Assembly: GCA_021521415.1 (NCBI GenBank)
Contig: JAIQDT010009237.1
Location: forward strand, 1-64,000
DNA length: 64,000 bases
Direction: 5' to 3'
DNA from: Bidens hawaiensis
Lineage: Eukaryota; Streptophyta; Magnoliopsida; Asterales; Asteraceae
A program made the translations under genes and the position numbers. Below the pieces are notes generated by a model. It did no database searches, was not told the origin of the DNA, and was given only the letters and a program-made list of their open reading frames with translations. This document shows, piece by piece, positions 11,617 through 22,612 of the stretch (position 1 is its first letter; each line of letters begins with the position of its first letter).

Positions 11617-12340
11617 TAGGAGTGTCAAATGTGTCGGGGTGATGGATTGAAATGTTTCGGGTTGACGAGTTGGTGTGTTGAGATTCTTCAACCCTAACCC
11701 AACCCTTATTTTTATTTGTGTCATGTCGTGTCGACCCATTTAAATTTGTGTCGTGTTCGGATTGTGTTTCGGGTCAACTCATTTTATGTTCATTTACGAA
11801 TATGAGTAATACATAATGGCTTAATAATAACCTCAATACTCAATTACTCTTATTCATATAATACATTCTAATAACTTGTGATATATCTAATTGTTTTTGT
11901 TTATTAATCTCTAATTCTCGATTAATAAACTTATGTTCGTATATTTAGCTCATGATAAAAATAAACGAATGGAAATAATAAGAGAATAGACGATTGGGAC
12001 TAATAAATAAAAATGCTGAAAGTGAATAGCGGATAAAATATTTTAAAAAGTTATTAGTTTATCTTTTAAAAGTTAATAGATACGTGAAAAATTATAAATC
12101 AAAGTATTTAACTTTAAAATTTTTAAAACTCCTTATCTCTAAACAAAATATTAGATTCTCTAAAATTCTTAAACGGGTTAACAAGTCAACTCACTTTTTA
12201 ACAAGTCGGTTTCGGGTTGCCTTTTTTCGACGCGCGTGTCGGGTTTGGGTTGACTTGTTTAAGAAAACGGGTCGTATCAACCCAAAACCTATATTTTTTT
12301 CATGTTGGGTTTCGGGTCATGTCAGGAATTGACAGCCCTA
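11617..12340. mobile_element. hAT-like non-autonomous element, GGGTCGGGTT words, 8-bp flanks
   Basis: Terminal repeats are TAGGAGTGTCAA and TTGACAGCCCTA (10 of 12 match when inverted). Flanks GGCATAAC (11609-11616) and TGCATAAC (12341-12348) agree at 7 of 8 bases, the size expected for hAT transposition. The ends carry GGGTTGACGAG / GGGTCGGGTT-type words and their complements, around an AT-rich middle. ORFs inside at 12084-12444 cross the element end and are not genes. Confidence 0.75.
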
Positions 12341-12700
12341 TGCATAACCCCTGGTTCCAGGTCTTCCCCGCGTCCTCAAAGGAAACTTCTCCCCTGATGA
12401 CACTTGACACCAGTTGTGCCGCCACAAGAGCCGAAAACCTCTGATGAAACCCCTTGTGTGGCTCGTATTAGAAGGCAATCTCCTGAAGAAAGCCTAGTTC
12501 TTATTTTTATTGCCATAATCAACAAGACTAGCCTAAAAAGGTTATTTTTTAATTTTTATTTTTTAATTATTTGGATGATTGTGGGTCATGTCATTATAAT
12601 GTATTAAAATACTATAAATATAATACATACATGTAATCTTTATTTCAGTTAATATAACATTTCGTACAAACCCGTTTACCAATAAAAAGGAACAATTAAA
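12341..12700. other. Sequence interrupted by the hAT-like element; possible coding relic
   Basis: GC-richer text around 12349-12500 stands out from its AT-rich surroundings and may be an old retroelement gag fragment. No frame gives a recognisable domain, so no product is named. Confidence 0.25.
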
Positions 12701-14203
12701 AAGAAAATTCCAAAATGACCCAAAAGAGAAGAGAGAGAAAAATGATCCTAAAAGAAACCAGATTCTCAAACTAACCCATCAAATTTGTACTGAGTCGACA
12801 CTTTGGTATTATAACTGACGGGATTTTACAACCAGTTAAAACTTAACACTTGGAAAGTTTCTGACATTTCCAACGAGATGTTTAAAAATCTTAGGGTTTT
12901 CGTCAATATTTCTAATTTAAATCATTTTGTAAAAAACAGTCTCTCCAGACGGTTTTTTTATGTTTCTTATCTAGTCCGTTTAAATTATATTTTTCTTGAG
13001 AAAAAAGTTTTATGAATTTCGTCTTCCAATACGCATTTTGAATGAATTTGTTCCAAGTAGTTCATATTCTCATGTTTTGTTCTTATAAGTTTTAAAAGTT
13101 TAATATCGTCTCGACCGATGGGATTTTTGGTATTCTGTCTCGACCGACAAAGTGTTTGAATATTCCGTCTACTCTGACTATATTTTTAATTAGGTTTCAG
13201 GTAGACCCCACTTTCTTAAATTAAACTATCAATTAAATCTAATATTAATTATCTTCATCTTCTTCCATTTTCATCTTCAACTTCCAAGTTCCAAGTATAA
13301 TTCTAGTTAGGTTTCAATTAGGTTTCATGGAATTTGATAATATTGTAGTTTGTTATGGTGGCAAATGGCAAAACACTAATGATGAAAGCAGTGAATATGT
13401 TCCAACAAACTGTAAACAGGGAGGTGTTAATCTTGATTCAAACATCAACCATTCGAAGTTGGTGGGTTTACTTGAAGCTCGGTTTAAGGTAACACACATT
13501 CACAATTATCATATAAGTTCTCATCGTACTTGTATCCCGTAGATATAGAAGATGACTATGACGTGTCTCTTTTTTTTAAATGGGCTGGAAAAGTGAACAA
13601 TTCTGAAATAGTGTTCATGTATGTTGTTGGAGACTGGAGAGCATGGTAATTATATGTCAGATGCTATCGTTGAGTTGATCTCCTCTCTTATACTTCATTT
13701 GGATAAACTGTTATTGTTATTGATGGATCAGATATAAGAAGATATAGGAAGATAAATGATAAGAAGATAAACTATAAAAAGATATAGGAATAATATTATA
13801 TGGGATTTGAACTTACCAGATAAAAAACATGAGAATATGAACTCCTTGAAACAAATTCATTAAAAATGCATCTTGTAAGACGAAATTCATAAAGCTATTT
13901 CTCAAGAAAAATATAATTTGAACGGACCAGATAAGAAACATAAAAAAAACTGTATGGAGAGATTGCTTTTTACAAAATGATTTAAATAACAAATATAGAC
14001 GAAAACCCCAAAATTTTTAAAAATCTCGTCGAAAATGTCAGAAACTTTCCAAGTGTCAAGTTTTAATTAGTTGTAAAATCCCGTCGGTTACAATACCAAA
14101 GTGTCGGCTCAGTACAAATTTGATGGGTTTTTTGGGAATCTGGTTTCTTTAAGGATTATTTTTTTTTCTCCCTCCTCTTTTGGGTCATTTTGAGAATTTT
14201 CCC
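12701..14203 (+). mobile_element. Mutator-like element with about 380-bp terminal inverted repeats
   Basis: The left arm (about 12701-13085) and right arm (about 13825-14203) are inverted copies along their whole length. They share end sequence AAAATTC...AAAATGACCCAAAAGAG, the stretch around GTGTCGACTCAGTACAAATT, and TTCTCAAGAAAAATATAATT. The outer right end reads GGGAAAATTC when inverted, typical of plant Mutator-like elements. Flanks ATTAAAAAG and ATTAAGAAA are compatible with a decayed 9-bp target duplication. The centre holds a truncated transposase N-terminus, so the element is not autonomous. Confidence 0.75.
13327..13650 (+). pseudogene. Remnant of Mutator-like (MuDR) protein N-terminus
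   Basis: ATG at 13327 opens a 71-codon frame, M-E-F-D-N-I-V-V-C-Y-G-G-K-W. I recognise this as the usual start of plant MuDR-type transposases, ahead of their plug domain. Further pieces (D-I-E-D-D-Y-D-V-S-L-F-F and V-V-G-D-W) continue downstream in other frames. The conserved DDE catalytic region and zinc knuckle are absent. Its position between the two long inverted arms agrees with an internally deleted Mutator-like element. Confidence 0.55.
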
Positions 14204-14329
14204 ATTAAGAAAACACCAACATATCCAAAATATTTTTGGGCTTAAAATAAATTCATATAGAAACATTGATACATGTATAGATAAAAATCATGTTTTTTTC
14301 TTTAACGGAAGAGGATTTCACGTGTAAAC

Positions 14330-14535
14330 GTCTCTTGATTGTGGTTATGTTTAAGGTAGACTTTTAGACCGCCATGAGACCGTACCCCCTAAGGTGCGAA
14401 AATCGGATAGAATCCGTAAACCCTCGCCTCATCCCAAGATTAAAAAATCCCTAATTTATCATTTCACCCGATATCTATCGAACCAGCCTGAGTGGAAATC
14501 AATCATGTGTCTCCACCAGAGAGGATAGAACTTTC
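14330..14535. repeat. Dispersed repeat, copy 1 (second copy at 21150-21335)
   Basis: CCATGAGACCGTACCCCCTAAG followed by GCGAAAATCGGA, and later TGTGTCTCCACCAGAGAGG, pairs with GTCATGAGACCATACCCCTC and GCATGCGTCTCTATTGAGG near 21200-21310. Both are about 200 bp and in the same orientation. The length and text resemble a short non-coding dispersed repeat (SINE-like), but A/B boxes were not verified. Confidence 0.5.
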
Positions 14536-15450
14536 TCATAACATAAAAGTATACAAATATAAATATAAATATAAATATAAAAAATATATAAAAATAAAAA
14601 TATCAAACAGTAACAGTAACCATCATATATAAAAATAGAAAATAATATCTGTTAATTCTTTTTTTTTTCAACTAATGGCGGTGGAGTGTCAAGCAGCTGG
14701 TTCTGTCAAGCAGCTGTGACAGTAACCATCATTTCATTTCAAACCAATTTCTTTTCTTTCTACCAAACAAAGTGTTGGTACCCATTCATCTTCTACAGAG
14801 TAAACAGTTTATCAGAAGCCACAATCTCTTCATTGCCAAGTGAGTTCATCTTTTGCTGAAATTGATCAACGTTTACTTTAATTTCCCAGTACAGTATTAG
14901 TTCTAGGGTTTTGATTTTGTTTTTAACTTGCATGTTCCGATTATTATTTCATCATATATAATAATGTAATATATACTACTGTATGAAACAAGTTGCTTTT
15001 AACTCTTGGTTTGATAATTTGCTTTGTTAATGTCAAAGTGAAGAAAAGGAAACTTAAGTTTGTCAAGAAACCGAAACCGAAACGGCGAGTGAAGAAACCA
15101 TCAAGGAACTGGTTGGAGCTTCCATCAAATTTAGTGGTGAATATACTCCAACGCATTGATGTGTTTGAGATCCTTGAGAATGCCCAAAAAGTGTGCACTG
15201 CTTGGCGCGATATCTGCAAGGACCCTGCCATGTGGAGGGTCATTTACATTGACAGATTCCCATATCAAAGTGAACGGGTAGGTCGGGAGATCATTAAGTG
15301 TGTTGTGGATAGAAGCCGAGGTCAGTTGCTCGATTTAACCATCGTTGGCATTTGTGATCACGAGCTTCTTCAGTATGTTGTTGATAGGTATTGTAATTCG
15401 CCTTTTTGTATATCTGCTTTTGTTTTACATTGTAGTAAGTTATCTATCTT

Positions 15451-15586
15451 AGGGGGTGTTTGGGATTGCTTATTTTTACCAACTTATAACTTATTAACTT
15501 TTTGAAAAGTAATAAGGTGTTTGGGATTGCTTTTGACGTGAGAGGAAAAGTTCCATAAGTTACAATAGCTTGTTTGTTTAACTTAA
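15451..15586. mobile_element. Fragment of the GGGGGTGTTTGGGATTG repeat inside the copy-1 intron
   Basis: TTAGGGGGTGTTTGGGATTG followed by AACTTATAACTTATTAACTT matches the left part of the element at 21564 closely. The right terminus (CCAAACACCC) is missing here because another element begins at about 15587. Confidence 0.6.
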
Positions 15587-16210
15587 GGCGCACTCGTTTC
15601 ACATAATGGAATGGAATTGGAATCGGAATTCGCATAGGATTTGGAATTGGAAGGAATTGGATTTTGGAATCTGAACATTCCATTAGGAATTGGAATTGAA
15701 AGGAATTGAAATCCTATTCCATACTTGATGTGTTCGTTTGACAAATGAATTGTAAACCACAAATGAATTGAAATCGGGTTTTTTTTTTAAACGAGGATAA
15801 CGGCGGAAACATTTTAGTTTAGTTTTTTTAGATTTTTTGTTTTTTATTTATATTTTACGTCATAATTTTTTTTATTATCTTTTTTTAATTTTTTTATGGG
15901 TTTTCTACTATGATCAAAACCCCCCAAAAAAATAGTCAAAAATAATAATAAAAAGTTCATAACTCAAAATATAAATTAAAAACAAAAAAAGTAAAGAACC
16001 TAAAATGTTTTATTCGTTGTCCTCGTTAAAAAAAACTCAAGAAAAGATTTCAATGAATTTACTTGAATTCTTCTACATTTTGGAAGGATTTGGAATCCAT
16101 TTATTTAAAGGAATTTGAAGGAGTTGAATTCCAGTTCCAATTTCAATTCTTTGACAACGAACAAACCAAAATAGAATTGAGATTCCAATTCCAACGAAAC
16201 GAACACGCCA
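15587..16210. mobile_element. Foldback element of GGAATTGG words in the copy-1 intron
   Basis: Ends GGCGCACTCGTTTC and GAAACGAACACGCC are inverted repeats. The outer 130 bp on each side are degenerate GGAATTGGAATTG words, plus orientation on the left and inverted on the right. The middle is an inverted module (AACGAGGATAACGGCGGAAA against CGTTGTCCTCGTT, and a TTACGTCATAATTTTT against GTTCATAACTCAAAATATAA pair) that recurs at 52571-53176. It is spliced out with the intron if the gene is transcribed. Confidence 0.65.
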
Positions 16211-16767
16211 TCTCATAGGATTTTAATTCCAATTCTTTTGAATTATCAGATGATTGAGTAATATTTAACATTTGTGATTGGATTTTACTTCCTTTTAACA
16301 GAAGCAGTCGGCTTAGGCGTCTAGAAATTATTGTGAGTTATGGTGAAATGTTTGGATCCAGGAGTGAAGCTTTGAAGAAATTATCCTCATTGGAGGAACT
16401 CAGCTTTTTTGGAACATGCATTTCGCAACAAGACATTGAAGCTGCTGGCCACTATTGCCCCTTGCTAAAAACACTCAGACTGAGCAGTTTATCATTTAGA
16501 TGCAACAGTGATGAGGTAGCCTTAGCAATTGGGAAAAACTTACATCAGTTAACTTACCTTGAACTCATTCAGAACGGCATGAAAAACACCGGGTTGGAGG
16601 CAATTCTGGATGGTTGTTGTCACCTTGAATCACTTGACTTGCGTGGGTGCTGGAAAATCGATCTAACTGGGGACTTGGGGAAAAGATGTTTACAACAGAT
16701 TAAACATCTCAAACTTCCTTATCATTCTCTTTAAGAGCGTCGTTGATGGTTTTGTTTCGAAGGTGTA

Positions 16768-16930
16768 CTACAAGAACAATCTTCTTTTTGGCCTTTCTTA
16801 GAAAGGTAGTCATAGTTCTGCTATCAATATTTTTGAAGGAGTAGTTGTCGCCTGCCTACAAGAACAATCTTCTTTTTGGCCTTTCTCAGAAAGGTAATCA
16901 TAGTTCTACCAGTGATTTGCTTTTAGACCT
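16768..16930 (+). repeat. 88-bp tandem duplication in the copy-1 3' region
   Basis: CAAGAACAATCTTCTTTTTG starts at 16771 and again at 16859. The word CCTGCCTGCAAGAACAATCT is the conserved 3'-untranslated segment seen downstream of the other cluster genes (24394, 33421, and inverted at 37361 and 45840), so this is a duplicated 3'-UTR block. Confidence 0.75.
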
Positions 16931-16934
16931 TTTA

Positions 16935-18470
16935 TCAGGTTTTTTTGGTTGGGTTTTGGTCACATCCACATTATTTAGTTAACCCGATAAAACTACATTG
17001 CAGAGCTTGTTAAATTTGTGTTTGTATATAAAAAGCATTTCCTTTTAAATATATTTTTTCCGGCAACAGTCACAGCTTGATCTCTCTAAATCATGTCGGC
17101 CCGTATCAAACCATCGAATATCAAGGGAAATTTTAGCCATGGCTCTTTGATTATGCTTCTCTGGTGCCTCGAAAACAATTTTTAAATTGGTTTCTACTTT
17201 ATTCACCAATGTTTTTTTTATAATTTGGGCAGAGGGGATGGTAGTATGGTACCCAATTAACTTCATAAGTTTACGAAGGAAAAGTTACAAACGAGAAAGG
17301 ATAGTTGATCTTTCCGGGACAAGTCCTGTCCAGAACATCCCGATAGCTGCTAACACAACGGACCCTAGACAAAGTCTCAAACAAAGCCAGTCCATCTTAG
17401 TATCTTACCCTATCACCCCATCTAGATTTTGTATTGAGCAAAGTGGTAGCCCAACAAATACATCCCAAAAAACAGTATTTTACAACACAAAATGCATATA
17501 TACCATATATAACTCATGTAAAATGTAAAATGCAATATCCAGCTATGGTCATTGATTACTCTTTGATCTTCGGAAAAAGCTTCGGTCTTTGGTTAAAGTC
17601 CACATACACTTGTGAACTCGGCCCACTGGCATAACAACCGAGTATAAGATCATAACCTGATATCCTCAACAGCCTATTTTCATATTCATCCTCTTTGGCG
17701 CAATTTTGTATATAAGAGCAGAGCATTCACATCCCTTCCCATATCTTCAAATCTAAAATTACACTAAAAATCATTATATTTTTCCCATGTTTTCGATTAA
17801 ATAGTATTTTTTATACCTTTATAATTATTATTTCTCTCTCATTCACGCACAATCACTTTCAAAAAATATTAAAAGATTACATGTGGTGTACAATAACTTT
17901 TCAAATATACAGTAAAATCACTGTATTTTCTTTCTACTTTACTTACAAGTTACGACATTCTAAACCATTACTTACATTATAAAAAGTCCCCCCTCAAAAT
18001 AAATGATAGAATGTGATTGCTCTAAGGCCAAAGTGCCAAACCGCTGAATTACCTTTTTTCTTTTTATTTATTATTTTTTTTTGTGGGGGTGGGGGGTGGA
18101 TGGCTCAACTCCATCATAGTACTCCTATGATCCTATCCAATGCAATCATCAACCCCAGGCCCAATTTATTTTCCTATCATAGCCATTATCAGCTTGGGCT
18201 TCCTTTCGGGCCAAACACTGTACTACAATCCCAAAATGTTATATGATGCTCAAATCAAAGTATCAAACCACATTTCACTTTCACTTCTAAGATAGAATAG
18301 AAATATGGGAATATGACAAAAGTTGACCTTATATTTTCTACTGGGAAAAACTTGGCAATGACAAAATACAGAAGAATAAAAAAATATTATAATTCCAATA
18401 ACAAATATAACTCCAAAGCAAACATCATTAGAATTTACCAAAAGAAGATTGTTCTGCAAAAGGAAAACAT
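16935..18470. other. Region between copies 1 and 2, no gene recognised
   Basis: Open frames at 17045-17266 (minus) and 17187-17528 (plus) overlap each other and show no family motif. The text around 17221-17410 is less AT-rich than its surroundings and may be an old retroelement relic. 18062-18104 is a T/G-rich simple stretch. Confidence 0.35.
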
Positions 18471-18477
18471 CAACAAT

Positions 18478-19410
18478 TTAAAAATAAAAAGGATCATAAG
18501 GAAGTTTCAGATGCTTAACCTGTTCTGAACATCTTTCTCCTAAGTCCCCAATCATATCAAGGAACCAGCACACACGCAAGTCAAGTGATTCAAGGTGACA
18601 ACAGCCATCTAGAATGGCTTCCAACCCAATGTTTGTCATGCGGTTACCAATGAGTTCAAGGTGAGTTAAGCCAGGTAGGTTTTTCCCAATTGTTAACGCT
18701 ACCACATCATCTTCACTGGGGACTTTATATGGTTTATTGCTCACTTTGAGTGTTTTTAGTAATGGGCAGTAGTGGCCAAGAGTTTCAATGTTTTCTTGCG
18801 TAATGTATACTCTATAAAGGCTGAGTTCCTCCAATAATGATAATCGCTTCAAAGGTTCAATCTCGATTACACCATACCACAACATAATTTCTAGACGTCT
18901 AAGCTGGCTTGATCTGTTAAAGGAAGAGAAACGTAGTCACAAATGCTAATTAAGACAATCAAACGCTAATTTAATATATAGCTAATTTCTTGACCTTCTA
19001 AAATACCAAAACTAGCTAATGCATGGCGAATTATAATACCTATCAACGACATACTGAAGAAGCTCCTGATCACAAAAACCATTAAGGCGTAATTCAACCA
19101 GTTGGCCTTGGCTTCTATCTACGGCATACTTACACATCTCCCGACATACCCTTTCACTTTTACATGGCCATGGCCATGTGTTCAAATAAACGACCCTCCA
19201 CATGGCAGGGTCCTTGCATATGTCACGCCAAGCGGTGCACACTATCTGGGCATTTTGGACTATGTCAACCACACCGACTCTTTGGAGGATATTGATCGTT
19301 AAATCTGACGGGAGATCCAACCAGTTCCTTGTCCGTTTCCGCTCTAGCCACGGCTGTTTGAGTTTTCGAACAAACTTGAATATCTTTTTTAGTTTTGATC
19401 TTGGTGACAT
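18478..19410 (-). CDS. F-box/LRR protein (SKIP19/FBL23-like), copy 2; intact
   Basis: Exon 1 is 19410-19040 and exon 2 is 18913-18478 on the minus strand, joined phase 2 (AG|A) by a short 126-bp GT-AG intron. The product is 268 residues. The start ATG at 19410 (M-S-P-R-S-K-L-K-K) matches the start of sister copies; an in-frame ATG at 19485 would add 25 residues. A lysine/arginine-rich leader (residues 4-28) precedes the F-box (about 29-75: R-N-W-L-D-L-P-S-D-L-T-I-N-I-L-Q-R-V, C-T-A-W-R-D-I-C). LRRs follow from about residue 125 (L-R-R-L-E, E-E-L-S-L, C-P-L-L-K-T-L-K, L-T-H-L-E-L-I-G, L-E-S-L-D-L-R). By family knowledge it is an SCF E3-ligase adaptor; the substrate is unknown. It ends in Y-D-P-F-Y-F without the acidic tail of copies 3, 5, 7 and 8. 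A likely 5'-UTR exon with donor GAT|GTGAGTT lies near 19558-19625. It is the only copy here with no lesion. Confidence 0.9.
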
Positions 19411-19639
19411 TGTAGTCGCTTCAACATTCACAAATCTAAAACAAACACAGAACCCTAGAACAAGAGAATCGTTGTAGCTTCTCATAACAAATTGGTATAA
19501 ATGACATATTAAAAAACCCTAATTAGAAACAAAAATAAAAGAAATCGTAAAACTCACATCGCTATCAACAGCAGAATCGTTCTGGTCAAGATGATCAAAC
19601 AAATCGATGACGCACACGTCTGGTTAGTATATTTTATAT

Positions 19640-21149
19640 TGAATAATAAAAAAAAGAAAATATATTATTTTATTTTTGTGGCTTACCCAAGCTAAGTCTT
19701 TTGAGACAAGTGTTATAGCCATATAGAGTGAAATAAAATAATATAATTATAACCCGTAAAGGTACTTATAATAAACATTGTATTGTTTAATAGATCGATG
19801 TGTAATACAACAAAATAAAATAAGTTATTCTACTTGGCAATGAGATTTTGCATTTCCAAGATGATGTGTGGTTTGTCATGCGTAATTTAAGGGTAGCTAA
19901 AAAACCTTAAATAATCGAAACAAGATTGCTCAAAAAAATCAACGACCCAAGATAATGCCAAGTATCCAATGCACTATCTCGAAATTAACTAATGTGGACC
20001 CATCAATCAGATTCAACAGCCAGAAAATAAGAAGGAAAACAGAGAAATTAAGGGAAAGGAGTTGGGACAATTTTCTGTATATTCCATTAACAAAACCAAA
20101 CAATTACATATACTCTTAACCAACTACTCACGTGGAGGAGATCATGGATCACCACTCCTTTATTTTAGGAACAACACACAAGCTAAACATAAACTGAACA
20201 TAAATTGCAATAATGAAAATAACATAATTAATTTAGCATAAGGTCCTGTTGTCACGTCCACTTCGGTACACATCATTAACTAAACAAATGTGAGTGGTCG
20301 ATTCAGTTTGTGAGATGATACGTACCCTCACACACAGATTAGTTAGATCAATAATATTTTGTTTTTGTGTTACACGATTTTATTTTAGTTGAATAAAATT
20401 AAATAATTTCTTAAATGTTTAATAAAATTACAAGTGCTATAAAAATTTTAGTTTTAATAATTTCTTTAATTATTTTGGTATGCATTTCCTGTAAAAATGT
20501 TTTAAAGTACTAACCTAAATTTTTGATGGTATTGCACAGTGGAGGGGTGGGCGACGGGTACGGCATGGATCCGACATGTTCTAAGTGAACACCGACGTTA
20601 ACCCCCAATTTTTATAAAAGTCGAAGGTAACAACACTACATCTCCAAATGCAACATATGTACATGCTCAAAGGTATTGTAATTATCACAACTACGTAAAT
20701 ATGTACATCTCAAAGGTAATAATTACAGCTCTATATTTCTATGTGCTTATTTTTAATCTCCTCAAACTTTTTTTGTTCTTTTTAAATACTCAAGTTGTGA
20801 TTTATCTAATGAACCCCGACCTGAGCTGTGTTGCCTTAAAAATCATGATATGAGCTGAAGATGGTAAGCTAAACAAACCCAAATCTAGTTAAACCATGCA
20901 AACCATGGGGTTTGTGGTTAGTTTTTGACCTTTTGATTTAAAAAAGGTTTGAAATTCGCTAAAACTAAAAAGCGTCGGCCCAACCTCTGAGTCACCAATT
21001 CTGGTCCTACCGCTCTTTACGAAAACCGGCCATTTATTTTGAGAACGGGTTAAATGGTAGTAACCGGGCCGCTATGGCCACTTGTTCCCAGTTGGGTTAC
21101 ATCAATATAAATTTTTTTTAAATGACAAAGAATCTCATGTGTATACCTA
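19640..21149. other. Intergenic, nothing coding seen
   Basis: AT-rich sequence without a supported exon, tandem array or transposon end. A GGGTACGGCATGGATCCG phrase at about 20555 resembles fragments of repeated elements elsewhere but has no partner in the window. Confidence 0.4.
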
Positions 21150-21335
21150 TTCTTTTGGGGCTATATATGTACAAGGCCAATTCCTCAACCGTCATGAGAC
21201 CATACCCCTCTGATGCACGAGAACTAAGATTAAAACCCTAATTCGTCTCTACACCCACCAGATGTCTACGAAACTTGTTCAAGTAGGAATCGAGCATGCG
21301 TCTCTATTGAGGGGGCAGATAAACTTACCGGTGGA
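21150..21335. repeat. Dispersed repeat, copy 2 (pair of 14330-14535)
   Basis: GTCATGAGACCATACCCCTC, CCAGATGTCTACGAA and GCATGCGTCTCTATTGAGG align in order with the copy at 14330-14535. Both lie just upstream of material attached to F-box gene neighbourhoods, but the element itself is not coding. Confidence 0.5.
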
Positions 21336-21563
21336 CTAAACAAATATGTATGAATTAAACTTAAAAAAATACTTTATTTTAAATTTGGGGCCTATGAGAC
21401 TATGGGTCCGAATCAATTGTTTGGGAAACCACGTATATTTTTTAATAAGGTGTTTGAATGTGTTTTTAAATTTGCTTATTTATTTATTTGTGTCATTTTT
21501 AGACGCTCGGAGCTTTGTCAAAGAACTTTCGTTTTTCAACAAGCAAATAAGCAGATAGATTTA

Positions 21564-22612
21564 GGGGGTGTTTGGGATTTTTTCATTAACTTATAACTTA
21601 TAAACTTTTTGAAAAGTTAATAAGGTGTATAAGGTGTTTGGCAATCCATAAGTCTATATAAATTTTAACTTATGGAAAATGCAAAATAAAGGGGTTTTGA
21701 AAAGTTAGAAATATGTAACTTATTAACTTAATGGATTTGATTTACCTATTGCACCACTCTAACCCTCAAAACCAATTAAACTCCTTTTAGAAAAGAGTGT
21801 CATTTTTAGTCATTTTGTTTCCCCAACACATGAGCTAATCTAAATATTTTTAAAAAAAAACTTATTTTAAAAAATTTATAAGTTTACAAGTTTTTTTTAA
21901 CAAAAAGTCTTTTTTTTAGTTAGAAATATACTTTATAGAAACATCCAAACGATTTACAATGAAGTGGCAGGTAAGCAGGCAACAAGCTGCGCCGCAACCC
22001 CCTTTTGGATAGCAAACCCAATCCGACTAAAAACAAAGTTTCTATTCTTATGGGCTGATACGTTACTATACACAACTTGCTGAACCCTATTCAAAAGGTC
22101 CACGGCATCCGGAGCTAAGAAAACAAAAGTGTCAAAGGCGAAGGGGATAAACACATGTTGATTTTCCAAACAAGCTCTCTCGTGTTTAGTAACCTTGCCC
22201 GATGCCGCCTTCAATTCTGTCTGGCCTGCTACAAACTCAGTGTCCTTAATCCCAACAAGAGGGGACACTCCTTTGAGGTCGACACAAGCGTGTTTTCCCC
22301 CTACCCACCTAAAAACAAGAATATCGGCCAGTCGTAATGTAGATCTTCCTTCTTGAGGATCCGTAAGAAAGTTTACGGGGGCTTCCTTTTTAACCGAAAT
22401 TCCGGCTCGTTTAAGAACATTGCATAGAACATCCCTCACCAAATCATGCCTGTACTTAAACCTAGGCAACTTTTTACAATGAACCGCATGCTCGCCAAAA
22501 GAATCCAAACAAACCTTACGACAAACCAAACACGGCTCATCCAAACAAAAGTCTTTTTTTCATTTAAATAAGCCATTCTAATAGTAATAGCAATCCATTA
22601 GGAACTCACCCA
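21564..22612. mobile_element. Non-autonomous element with GGGTGTTTGGG ends, carrying a nested retroelement fragment
   Basis: The left end GGGGGTGTTTGGGATT is mirrored by CTCACCCAAACACCCA near 22606-22621. The left interior (AACTTATAACTTATAAACTT) matches the fragment in the copy-1 intron. The middle (21951-22537) is a nested insertion flanked by CATCCAAAC on both sides. GGGTGTTTGG ends are typical of plant hAT-like miniature elements; a clear 8-bp flank was not found. Confidence 0.55.
21951..22544 (-). pseudogene. 5'-truncated non-LTR retrotransposon C-terminus with restriction-like endonuclease motif
   Basis: An open frame of about 195 codons on the minus strand has no ATG (its first codon is TTG), so it is a fragment. 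It starts with a Cys/His cluster (C-L-V-C, H-A-V-H-C) followed by R-H-D-L-V-R-D-V-L, then R-L-A-D, fourteen residues, and V-D-L-K. The D-x14-D-x-K spacing fits the PD-(D/E)xK endonuclease-type domain found after reverse transcriptase in some non-LTR retrotransposons. The rest (F-I-P-F-A-F-D-T-F and I-G-F-A-I-Q-K-G-V-A-A-Q-L-V) is familiar to me from the ends of plant reverse-transcriptase-domain proteins. CATCCAAAC flanks both sides (21942-21950 and 22538-22546), as expected of a target-primed insertion. The same 3' terminus recurs at 36752-36800. Clade is uncertain. Confidence 0.6.

Larger units (their letters stand above)
14993..16734 (+). pseudogene. F-box/LRR protein (SKIP19/FBL23-like), copy 1; ATG missing
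   Basis: Exon 1 is open from a stop at 14984 to the donor at 15388. Exon 2 is 16302-16734, with GT-AG borders and a phase-2 junction (AG|A) that joins V-V-D to R-S-S-R-L-R-R-L-E. The F-box (R-N-W-L-E-L-P-S-N-L, N-I-L-Q-R-I, C-T-A-W-R-D-I-C-K-D-P-A-M-W-R) and the LRR exon (E-L-S-F, C-P-L-L-K-T-L, L-E-A-I-L-D-G-C, L-E-S-L-D-L-R-G-C) are uninterrupted. In the family the F-box binds SKP1 in SCF ubiquitin ligases and the LRRs bind the substrate. Sister copies start with ACTACAATG just after an A-A-T-G-T-(C/T)-x-A-A-G stretch; here those bases are gone and AAAGTG runs straight into AAGAAAAGG. No in-frame ATG precedes the F-box, so the gene needs another exon, a non-AUG start, or is dead. The acidic tail is absent. 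Its intron has been enlarged to 914 bp by inserted repeats. Confidence 0.8.

Noticed and set aside
14993..14995. TTG at 14993 as the start codon of F-box copy 1
   Set aside because: Not an ATG. The same is true of TTG at 32113 (copy 5) and 38662 (copy 7) and GTG at 47443 (copy 8), where a true ATG follows; copy 1 has none.
17045..17634. ORFs between copies 1 and 2
   Set aside because: Overlapping on opposite strands, no recognised domain or exon borders.
21954..22544. Intact single-exon protein gene on the minus strand
   Set aside because: The frame begins at TTG, is flanked by a direct repeat, and shares its 3' end with another truncated copy, so it is a retrotransposon fragment.
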